Assembly (NCBI GenBank): GCA_017163975.1
Contig: JAFFSR010000229.1
Coordinates: forward strand, 11,550,001-11,614,000
Origin: Anastatus disparis
Taxonomy: Eukaryota; Arthropoda; Insecta; Hymenoptera; Eupelmidae
Direction of reading: 5' to 3'
Length of the DNA: 64,000 nt
The notes beneath the pieces were generated by a model, which saw nothing but the letters and a program-made list of their open reading frames with translations, did no database searches and was not told the DNA's origin. This document shows positions 11,701-22,326 of this stretch, piece after piece (the stretch's first letter is position 1; each line of letters starts with the position of its first letter). A program made the position numbers and the translations under genes.

Positions 11701-13870
11701 AAGTAATCATTTTTTTTCTATTGTTAAAACATTGTTTATTGATTCGGTAAAAACGAACAAAACTATTGTTAAACCATTTCAATAGCTTTGATTGTCCGAT
11801 GTTACTTGCAAAAATTGTTTTTCATTATTTAATTTCTTTTTTTTTTTGTTCTAGAAATTCATATTCTAGTTTATGAAAATAAAATGATACAGAAAAATTT
11901 TTTAATATACAAATGTAAATAACTGTTTTGTAAATTTAAAAAAGTTACATAAATTTTTTTTACCATACAGCCGTTGTTTAAAGTACGAAAAGTTAACTTG
12001 TAATGTTGAATGCAAATGACATTGCTTTTGATATTATTAAACCATTGTAAATTTAATTCGTTCCTGTAAAGCTGTCAGTTCAGTAATTTAAACTTTCAAA
12101 ACCAAAGGGTTAGATCAAAAGAAAATGTAAAATTTCAAACTTTACATCTCTAAAACAGATAAATACCTAAATTTTAATCTATTTGATTTATATATGTTTG
12201 AATAGGTTTCCAACTAAAATATTCGCTTCAATGGTTTTAACCCTTTGAGTTAAAGATTGGTTGATATTATAAAAAATATTGAATATAGTTGAGAGTGTAA
12301 ATTATTTTTTTTAATGGAAAAGTAATAAATATGTTATATTGTTTACCACAAAAATATTTTATTTAATCCATAGTTGTATATGGTTTAATTCTACATTCGT
12401 GAAGTTAACGAAACGAAACAAGGATGTTTTTGGAAATTATTTTGAGCTTTCGGATTTTGAAGCAGATTGTTAGTTTTGTAATCCTCTTTTTCAAATTTTT
12501 TAATCCTGCATTTATTTATTTATAACTATATTATAATTCTCATCTTTCTTTTGCAAATTATAAATTTTCTAAACGAGAAAGCTCAAATAATTCACATAAT
12601 AATCAATATACATCACGCTGTAACTATCATATAACACAATAATAATCTTCGATCCTTTATCACACACGCGTATACGACTGTGCCATCCATAATATCGTAA
12701 GGTTAGATATATACGTTGGAAAATTTATTAAGTCAAACAGCACTTGTACTCCTAAAGATCTATCTATCTATCTCGACTCGCAAAAGACATTTACGGTGTG
12801 TATATGCATATAAGGATAACCGAAGACAACCAAGACTATATAAGACGACGACGGGGTGTTCTGTTACGGCAGTTATACACAACCAACTGTATGACCCCCC
12901 TCATCAACCCACCCCCTGGCCATTACGCTCGAGTTTCGTCTTGTTAACGTGTTCGTCTTACGCCCAAAACCTCCTTATATATTGTATATACTTACATATA
13001 TGTATATACAAAATCAACGTTGCTCTCTCGATATATAGGCACAAAACACCTGAGCTACTCTCATTGTTAATAGTCGGTAAGAGAGAAGGAGAGAGAGTAA
13101 GGGTGAGAAAGAAAGAGGAGACATAGAGTATATAAGCTAAGAAAAGGGTATATAACGTCAAGTCAAAGCGCATGCTCTTGACGTTCTGATCTTGTTAAAC
13201 GCAAAGATGACACATGGGGGTAGAAAGTCGCGAAGGGTATATATATATGTGTAAGCGTGCTATACTGGACCAACGATTATTCATTTCTCTTATAACATCA
13301 TAGAGAGAAAGACAGAGCTTTTAGATGAGTTACCATTTGTTATGCAGCTAAAGGACTGTTGTTGAAGTTATACCAGAGAAGGGCCTTATGTAAGATATAG
13401 GGCTGTGTTAATCATTACTTCTTGGCAAGGTTAAATTAAAGAAATTTAATTTCAAGTTAAACAAAGATATGAGATTAAAATATATAAGGATATTTGTTGT
13501 TTTTTAAATAGAAATAAAAAAAGTAAATATGATAAAATTTTAGAACATTAGAGAAAGATCTTTAAATTCAAAGAGATTTTTTATTCTTGGAAACATTTTA
13601 TTCTCATTCTTCTATATGACCAGTATTATAAAAAAAGGAAGATTGGAATAACTTATCAAATTCAAGCTTATAAATTTTTATATTAAAAAAATAGTTTAAA
13701 AATATTTTAAAATAAAATTTCAACTGTATATAATAAAAAAATATAAATTATTGTTTATCAAACTTAAAAACTATTTTTTACGTACATGTACTTTTAATAT
13801 TACGCATACTTTCGATGTAAAAATCTCAACATTTTTTATAACACGCAAAATAAACAATAAAAAATATAAT
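8760..13870. other. Long AT-rich region without a supported gene
   Basis: Mostly A/T-rich sequence. Patches of higher complexity lie at about 10540-10800 and 12640-13390, the second with purine-rich and TATATA-rich motifs. They could be regulatory or untranslated sequence, but no exon with a continuing frame and splice sites was found. Confidence 0.5.
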
Positions 13871-13878
13871 ATGTAGAG

Positions 13879-13955
13879 TTCGGTGGAGTAGTGGCTAAGA
13901 CGCGGGACTTGTATTCTCGTTGGCGCGAGATCGATTCCCCGTCTGGTCGCTTTTT
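13879..13955 (+). repeat. tRNA-like element of a second type
   Basis: On the plus strand there is a perfect A-box consensus TGGCTAAGACG (13892-13902), an anticodon-like loop CTTGTAT between pairable CGGGA and TCTCG, a near B box AGATCGATTCC (13928-13938) and a TTTTT terminator at 13951. The first and last bases do not form an acceptor stem and the T arm pairs poorly, so this is a tRNA pseudogene or the head of another SINE family rather than a working tRNA. Its body may continue to about 14060. Confidence 0.5.
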
Positions 13956-14113
13956 CACTGACTCTGCCGTGGGTTGACACTACGTTAAATAATACGTCAA
14001 CTGTATTGTCTTTAAATGTGTATTTAAATGTTAAAGGGCAAAAATTCCCGTTTGTGATGAAAAAAAAAATCCAATTTGCTGATACTGAATGAATTTATTT
14101 ATTTTTATTTTTT

Positions 14114-14299
14114 TAACGTCGTTGTACTTATGCTATCATTACGATGCTAATTAGCGACGAAGGTTTTTCAGTGTGTTTGTGAACAAAGCACATGTAACGT
14201 ATACAGTAATGCTTGTATAAATCAGCCGAGACCGGGATTCGAACTCGAGCCCGATTGGGTTACGAGTTCATCATTCTACCGAGTGAGCCACTGACACCT
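14114..14299 (-). repeat. tRNA-derived SINE, copy 4
   Basis: Same family, minus orientation, with a slightly longer head (an insertion in the CCCGATTGGG segment). It lies about 150 bases from the other tRNA-like element at 13879, which is on the opposite strand. Confidence 0.85.
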
Positions 14300-14309
14300 T
14301 ACAACATTA

Positions 14310-16540
14310 CAAATATAATATTAAAAATAAACCATACTCTATTTTAAATAAACTAACACAGAATTTATTTAATTTTTTTAGTAAATTAAAATAATCACTC
14401 ACGACAGATCATGCATTAAATTCTCTTATATTTATATAAGTAATGACTTATTCCTTTGAATAAATTTTCGCCGCTCTATTTCTCAATAAAACTAGAAAGA
14501 AAAAAAATATATATTAAAATCTTTTGCCTGTTATTTTACGCTATACGCGTTAACGTAGCAATATTCAAGTTCATTCTTTTCATTCCAAGTTAATTAACAA
14601 GCTGTTCATTCTAAACGAAACGCCGCATTTCCGCCTGTCTTATTCCGAAACTGATGCGAAGAATTACGTAATGTAACGAAGCATCCTTTTTTTTCTTCTT
14701 CTCTTTATTTCTTTTTTTATCCGATGATCTTTTATCCCCCGACCTTCTTAGTCCATTTTATATCTTTCTCTTTTTTACTATTTTCTTTTATTTTTTTTTA
14801 TCTTAATTGAAATTTTTTGCTTACAACTTTTAGACTAATCGCGTTTCTCTAAATTAAGATAAATATAACCTAAAAATGACATAAACTTAATCTTTATTTA
14901 TTATAGAGTAGTGCTAAGAATGCTAATACCTTTTTATTAAAGCTTTCACGTGTTAATGATTTCGGGATCTTTATTTTGATACGTAATCTATTATTTTAAT
15001 AAATGAGCGTGAAAAGAATCTATTGATCCAACAAACTGGAAAGTTAATAAAACATATCCCTATTTTTTTCTTATTAAATCGATTTATTAATTTTGGTTAA
15101 AATTTCGAGAATATTATCCAATCTCCTCTTTGGAGGATATAATTATAAATTTACTAATGCTTTGTTGTCATATCTTATTTTTTCATTAAATTAACAAAGA
15201 GCAAATTTGGTTAGCCTACGATTATAACAAAAGATTTGAATTTTTAAATATGTATCAGATAAGACTTGATTTTCACTCATTTAACAATGATAATGCTGTC
15301 AATTGATGCTATCGTAACGTATTTTATTAAAAATGCACAAAATTGTAAAGTTTACTATTTCAAAAGAGGTTTATTATAAACTTGAAATACAGCAAAGATT
15401 ATTGTCAAGATGATAATATTTATAACGAAAGTTTAGAATAGTTTCAGATGTTATTAACTCTAAAAAACATATTGTACCATGTTATATGTAAATCGATCAA
15501 TCAAATCTTAAAAAACTCTATAAGAAAAAAAAGATTTTAATAGAAATTAAAAGAGTTAAAAAGTATAATTTTAAATATTTTAATCAAAATTTAATAATCC
15601 TTTTGAATTATCAACGAACTCATCTAACATATATTAAGGAAGTAGTATACTAATATACAATAAAAATTACCATTTTTTTAGGATATTTATTTGGCAATAT
15701 AAATAAAAAGAAAATAGTTCATTATTTACATAAAAAAATTATATCTAGAAAATAATAAGAAAATTTTAAACATGTTGTTAAAAATTAACTTTAAAAAATT
15801 AAGTCAAAGAGAAGGTCTTTGATTATTAATTTTAGTTGGACTATGAACACAAATTTACAAAAAGTTTCTTAATTTTTTGTTTTATATATTTTTTAGCTAA
15901 TTATTATCTGAACCAACCAGGTTATATTTTAAGAATATTTTATGAATAGTTCAAGAAATTTTTTTTATAATTACTAAATTTGCATATAAAAAGAAAAGTT
16001 TTCTTTTCATTTGTATTGCCAAATGAACAATATTCATTAGATCAGGTATTTTTTACAGTAGGCTATTATCTTAAAATATATCTCTGTAAAGTTTGTAAAC
16101 GGTTATAGAGGATTATAGGAAAATATTATTAGCTGCAGATAGATGGACTGGAAACTAGTAGTTAAAAATTTAGCAGAATATAATATTTATTACTTTTAGA
16201 ATTGCATCAAATCATTTTGTTTAATTTCTGACTTTTAGAACTGTATAATAAAAACGTGACATTTTATTGTATAACGAAAGAATTACGATAAGTATCTAAA
16301 AAAGTTTTATAAAATTTATCAACGCACTGACTGCATATATATGTAGATATTTTGAAAAGGAGAAAATGAGATGTCAAATCGATTAATTACGAAAATGACT
16401 GCAAAAAAGAAAAAGCATTTTAGGATCCTCTTTTCAAACTTATATCAAAAGTTTGGAATGCGAATCAAAAAGAGAACAGAGAATGAAGGTAGTTTTTTAA
16501 AATAATTTACTAGCTTAGATTTTCATTTAAAAAAATAATT
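14310..16540. other. AT-rich intergenic region, nothing seen
   Basis: A/T-rich sequence with pyrimidine-rich tracts at 14685-14815. I see no exon, RNA gene or repeat array. Confidence 0.55.
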
Positions 16541-16589
16541 CTCAATACCCATATGTACACAATTGTCTACTTGATTTTAAAGGAGCACC

Positions 16590-17390
16590 CACACATTTCC
16601 GAGTGTCCTTCATTTCAACACCGATCAGATTATCTTTCTGCATTTACTTTCTTCATTCTTAACATGTTCTTGAATGAAAAGGCTGTGACGTTCACTTCTC
16701 TTTGGCGAAGATCATATTACTCGTGATCGTTACAGGTGTTTATCATCTTATTGAGGTCTCCTTTTATTGATCCACTGATTATGACTATTAACAAGGTCCT
16801 TCATCGGCCTTCATTCTAAAACACAGAATTTCCTCAAAGCAGCCAGGCTACCAAGTTCAGATACCCTCTATCTTCAATTACATTCTTGCAAATATGTTTT
16901 TTCGATCTTCTTTTGAGGTGATGGTTTCTTAATCCATCTTAGTGAACTTAGACACTTTTCGTGCCGCGAATCTTTATGTGGCATGGATGCATAAAGATTC
17001 ATGGCATAGATGCAAGACAGGCTTAGTAATCAAGACTCGCTGTATTTTCCACAAGAGTCTCCACGGCGTTTTTGATGACGTAACTTATGAACGGCAAGTT
17101 GTCACGTCCTTGTTGTAACACCTGGAAAAGGTTCGTCATATTTAGCTTGGCTACATTGCTCAACCGTTGGTATGTACTGCAGATTCAAAACTTGACGTGC
17201 TATTAATCGTTTTGGTACATCCATCTGATATTTTTCAACCTGCCTTGAGTACAAATTTCTCAGATACCATAAGGACGCTTTCAGAATGGTACTACAAGAA
17301 ATTTTTCTAAATGATGTCGTAGTTATAGTATAGAAAATTATTAGACCAAACCTGACTGATAATATTTTGCTCTAGCATCCTGCACTTGTT
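16590..17390 (-). pseudogene. Possible old coding remnant of unknown family
   Basis: This stretch is less AT-rich than its surroundings and, on the minus strand, yields several protein-like segments interrupted by stops and frame changes. One is a 61-codon open run (17102-17290) containing KASLWYLRNLYSRQ and IARQVLNLQYIPTVEQ, next to a pyrimidine-rich AG at 17292. A second runs VLQQGRDNLPFISYVIKNAV (about 17025-17120). A third lies around 16640-16790 (GDLNKMINTCND and VTAFSFKNMLRMKKVN) with an internal stop. I do not recognise the family. It could be a dead transposon ORF or a dead host gene; chance is not excluded. Confidence 0.3.
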
Positions 17391-17759
17391 TCTTACCACA
17401 AGCATGTTGCCTTGTATCCTATACAGTAGCCATATAATGTATACAAATGATTTATATAAGCGCCATTTATCAGTAAAAATTTGTATTCGTATATTCTATA
17501 GCATCAGGTTTTAAATCTCTCACCCTTAATTATAGTTTTACCCATTATATCGCCCGGTACTATCCCATATACAGACAGCTACTACTTTGTATACTAAATA
17601 TAATAAATATGTTTATTCTATATTCAGTTCTTGCTGCATGATCTTTTCCATAATAACATATTTCAAAATAATTTAGAATAATTAAAAGTAACATACGAAA
17701 TTTAATTACATCATTTGGAACATTGGCATTCGAACAACCTATACGTACGGGTATATCTT

Positions 17760-17966
17760 TTCAAAGATACAAAACAAGAGCGGGCTCGTATAGCTAGACT
17801 GCATAGAAGCCGATCGGCGATCGGCATTCAAGGCAGCTATGAAACACCAGTACGTAAGCTATCGATAAGGGACGCAATGCGTGCGAGATTCATCGATCCG
17901 GTCGGTATAGCCATGTGTGAAATTATTCGGATAACAAGCGTGCGCCGCCAACCCTATACACTTTGA
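17760..17966 (+). other. Isolated GC-richer ORF segment, uncertain
   Basis: A plus-strand open frame in unusually GC-rich local sequence reads RSRSAIGIQGSYETPVRKLS followed by IRDAMRARFIDPVGIAMCE, then a stop at 17966. The KLSIRDAMRARFIDP stretch loosely recalls a plakin-type repeat, but the match is by eye and weak. No convincing splice partners were found. It could be a lone exon, an exapted fragment or chance. A palindromic GCCGATCGGCGATCGGC lies at 17809-17825. Confidence 0.2.
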
Positions 17967-17969
17967 AAT

Positions 17970-20900
17970 ATAATCTGTTATTAAAAGGTTAAAGGGCACA
18001 CTTTATATACTTCGACTTTGTTGGACAGAATTATGTTAATGATAGTCTATTGTTTTTAGATAAAACATTTGTTTTTCCATTTTTTCAGAACTTTTAATCT
18101 CAGTAGTGTTTACTTATATTTAATAAGAAAAAAAAGAAAATAAATTTATATTTTCTGAAAAATTGAATTTGTACAATTCCCCTTTTTTCCCTGGACCCTT
18201 TAAATAATGAATCAATTGAATTTATTTTGAAACAAAGAAACAAAAACAGCGGGTAAAACCATATCGAATCAAATTGCATAATACAATTTTCATAAGAATC
18301 ACTTAAGTCACTTAAAAAGTGATATCACCGATAATTAAAATACTCGCAATAAAGTTATAAACGAGTAAATTATATAAAAATGATAATTACAAAAAGCAAG
18401 AATATAAATAATATATATAAAGATATAATAAGCTCAATATGAAATTTATCTCATTTGCTCAATATCAATTTTTTTTTAAACTTCAAAAATTAAAAAATTT
18501 TTTTTTTCAGAAGCACACAAATTTTCTAAATTTAGCGTATTAGATTTTTTTTATATGTTAATGTCGCTGTATTTCAGCTATCATTACGATGCTAATTAGC
18601 GACGGAGGTTATCAGTGTGTTTGTGAACAAAACACGTGTATCGTATACAGTGGTGCTTGCATCAATCGGCCGAGAGCAGTATTCGAACTCGGAACCTCGA
18701 GATTATGAATCCATCACATTACCGACTGAGCCACTGACGACCTCTACTCAACATCTATTAAAATCAAGGATATTGTATTTTTCCTCGTTTGTACAATATG
18801 TTAGAAAAATCAATTTTTTATTGTGTATAAGGCAAGCCTATTATAATTATTACTGCCTCAAAAAATCTTAAAGCAATCAAATATTTAGGTATAACATCAA
18901 AATCTCTTCAATTCAATACATTATATACTTATAGTACCTTTTATTTTTTCTTAAGAAAGAATTCAAAAATTTATTTTTTTCTTTTTTTGTATTATAAATT
19001 TATATAAAAATATTTCATTTATAGTAAAATTCTCGAAATATTTTAGTAAAAATATAATATATATGAATATATAAATAAAATATATAAAACTAAAGGGATA
19101 ATGCATTATCCTGGTAAAAATCGAATGAATAACAACGCAAACAAGTCATAAATGAAACGATCTAAATGATAAGGTACGACCATCGACCATAATTTATGCT
19201 AAATTTTGCATACTTAATTTAATATTCTTGTTATTTATATCGTTTCATTTATAATCCATTCGAGACTTTTATTCATTCGATTCCTACTTCGGAAGAATTA
19301 TTAATAATCTTAAAAATATCTTGTATTTTTTACTGTTTAACTTGAAAAAAAAAAATCTTTAATATTATCATTTGTAAAGCTCCAAATAAATTTGATAAAT
19401 TATTTGTCTTGCAAACTAATCACATTTATTTTATCAGTCAAAGACATATCTTTTGATGTATCACTAGATTATTTCGTATATCAACTCAAAAGAGATCTCG
19501 ATTATTTCATTGACGAATAATCCTATTTTCATGCATACCATATGAGGATATACTCTTATATGACACAGTTACTATGTCACAAAGAAAAAAAAAGGGAAAA
19601 AAAAGACTAAGAATTTGCCTTGCTTTTTCTTGAGCTCCGATGATGGAGAGATTCATATCGAATTCTTCATTCACGACATGACTCTTCTTCCTACGATGGA
19701 TTCTGTAATTCTGGCATTTTTTATTCGGATTCGCATAATGCATAATGATCATTCGATATCAAAGAATTTTATCATAAAATAAAGGAAGGAGGAGAAATCT
19801 TGTAGCGCGCTGAATTTGTAAGATAGAAATATTGATCAATTGATTATGCAAACGAACTTTACCTTTTTTTTCTATTTCTTTTATATTGCTTAGTGAAATA
19901 TATTTCTTTGTGAATAATATTAATATTTTAATTTAAAGAAAAAAAAGAGAATATTGAATATCTTGACTATTCCAACTAGTTAAAAAATGCAAAAAAAGAA
20001 TTATATTCTTATGAATTTACCTTATAAAAAAGGACATAAAAATAAAATTGAATTACAAAAAATTGAAATTACATTTTAGAAATTAATTTGAAATTCATTA
20101 AATTATAATTTTAAGTACTAGTAATTGTACCAATATTAATAAATTTTACTAATATTTAATAAAAACTTTTGAAACATAAATATTGAAAATAGTTCTCAAA
20201 TTTAAAATTCAAAATTACAAAGAAAATATTCCAATCCTATATTTCATTAAAATCTTCTTTGAAAAATATCTCAACTTTTCATAAAAACTTACAACCCAGA
20301 GAAAAACAAAAAATTTCAAATTTTGCATAATACTTGCACAAAATATTTGTATAAAAATCCAACTTGAAAATCCTTTTAGACTGTTTTGCACAGAAAGAAA
20401 AAACATAATCGATAATAACCAAAGAAAAAAAAATACATCCTTTTTTCCTGCACTCTTTTTTTGGGTAAAGAAACATTCTGATCGTAGGTGAGTCTCGGTG
20501 CTCTCATAAATATGTCGTCAGCTACGTGGTAAACAAGTGGTGCATATGAAATTGCTACAACCCATAGTAGCTCTTTCTCTCTTTCTCATTCTCGCTCTTT
20601 GGATAGTAGTATTAGTATATATGTATATAGGTATGTATTGTATAAGCGTTTGGTTGAACGTTTCTGGTTTGGGGTATAGGGATAAAGCTCGGCAAAATTT
20701 ATCGCTTTTGGCCCTCGAGGCGTATTTCGCTTTATACTACATGTACCACTGCTTTTACATTGTATATATCTAAAGAAATACTATTCTCCTTTTCTCCCTG
20801 TTTTGCATACGAATATAAGAAAAGTGGGAAAGGGGCTTTTGAAATACACTTTAGAAGTAAAAATCGGAAATCAAGTTCTTGTTGATGCTAAAGGGCAAAA

Positions 20901-21790
20901 TAGGGACGGTAGATTGGAGGTCCTCTTTTTTTTTAAAACTAGAGCTCGTTAGATAATCAGTTATTTGATTAATTGCAATTATGAAAAAGCATGAGGAAAT
21001 GTGGAAAAAAGGAAGGATAATTTAAACTTATTATGCTAGAATTTTCTGCATTTTTTTAGTTATCTTGTCTATTTACTTATATTTAGTTATCTTTTACTTT
21101 TTACTAGATTTATTACATAACAATGAGCACTTTTATTTTTATCAAATTTGAAGATTTATGTATTACAATAAAATAAATTCATTTACTAATGCTTGAAAAA
21201 ATGATTAAAAATTATTTTTAATTTTGAATCAATTTAATTAATGATAATCAAGAGTAATAAAAAAGTTAATTTTCCATTAACTTTAATTGAAGCTTGCATA
21301 AAATAACTAAAATTTAACACTATGAGACATTAATGATATAGAATTAAATCCGAGGAATTATCGTAGAAATAATATTGAAAATCCGTGCTTCTGATAACTT
21401 CAGTTTATCTGTAGTTAATACGATAACGTCAAATAAAAATAAGTATCAAAGAACATAATATCATCAATCTAAATTTTTTATAGAATAAGATTTCAAAGAC
21501 AAAACTTATTAATCTTTTCAAAGAACACTCAAGAAATGTATAATTTAATGATTGTTGTTTTGCAATACAAACTCAGAAAAAGATAGAAATGGAACTTTTT
21601 TGCGTATATTATACTTACTATACAAAACTTTTGTGGTATTTTCCACTATGTGTGTGTACTTATATTTTAACAGTACGTATATTTGATAATTAATACTAAA
21701 ATTATTAATAATTAAGCTTCTGATTAATTTTAAAAACTATATTTTGTTAAACTGTATATACAAAAATGGAAATTATCACAGAAAATGTAC
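17970..21790. other. AT-rich intergenic region containing SINE copy 5
   Basis: No supported gene. A more complex patch at about 20480-20930 contains a 78-codon hydrophobic plus-strand ORF (20537-20773) with no other sign of being coding. The remainder is A/T-rich. Confidence 0.5.
18559..18744 (-). repeat. tRNA-derived SINE, copy 5
   Basis: Same family, minus orientation. The B box is degraded (AGTATTCGAACTC on the plus strand) and the tail differs (GTTAATG lost to CATATAAAAAAA), so this looks older than copies 3 or 6. The 84-codon plus-strand ORF overlapping it is spurious. Confidence 0.85.
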
Positions 21791-21806
21791 AGTATATGAT
21801 ATTTAG

Positions 21807-21812
21807 TTTATT
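21807..21812 (-). terminator. Poly(A) signal AATAAA of the downstream chitinase gene
   Basis: AATAAA on the minus strand about 100 bases beyond the stop codon of the chitinase at 21912. An ATTAAA variant lies closer to the stop, so the exact cleavage site is uncertain. Confidence 0.4.
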
Positions 21813-21911
21813 TACATGTTCGATTAAAAAAAAATAAGCAGTGTAATGGCGAACTTTAATGTTTCGATTAAATATTAAAATTGTAGAACTAATTTACAAT
21901 TAATTCGAAAA

Positions 21912-22326
21912 TTACTTTGATACTGAGCAATCAACCTGTTCAGGCCAATTGCAAACCATTAACTTCAAATCAAACCAAAGACCCTTGGCACACTCGAATC
22001 TCTGCTTTGTAAAGCTATCTCCATTTGGAATACAAAAGTAGAAAACAGAACAATCTTTAGGATCACGCACGTAGCCTGTTTTGGTGCATTCGATATTAAC
22101 GGAAGCATCAGTTGTAGTCTTGGGACTTTCGGGTGTAGGTGATGATTCAGTAGTCGTAGTCGTTGGTGTGGGTGCAGGAGCGCCGTTTCGAAGCACACGA
22201 TTCAATGTTTTAAGTAGTGGATACTTTTCACCACAGTTGCCTCTGAAGTCGTCAGTCTCAATACTCCAAAGCATCACGCCACCAAGACCGAGATCATTGA
22301 TAAATTCAGCCTTCTCTGTTAGAGAT
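21912..22326 (-). CDS. Exon 4 of chitinase A: GH18 end, linker, CBM14
   Basis: Starts after ATTTTTAG at 22327 and completes a CA|A codon. Carries the fourth GH18 motif, the linker with runs of Thr and Pro, and CBM14 with six cysteines from ECTKTGYVRDP to VDCSVSK. Confidence 0.9.

Noticed and set aside
20537..20773. 78-codon hydrophobic ORF
   Set aside because: Resembles a membrane peptide only because of T-rich composition; no supporting gene structure.
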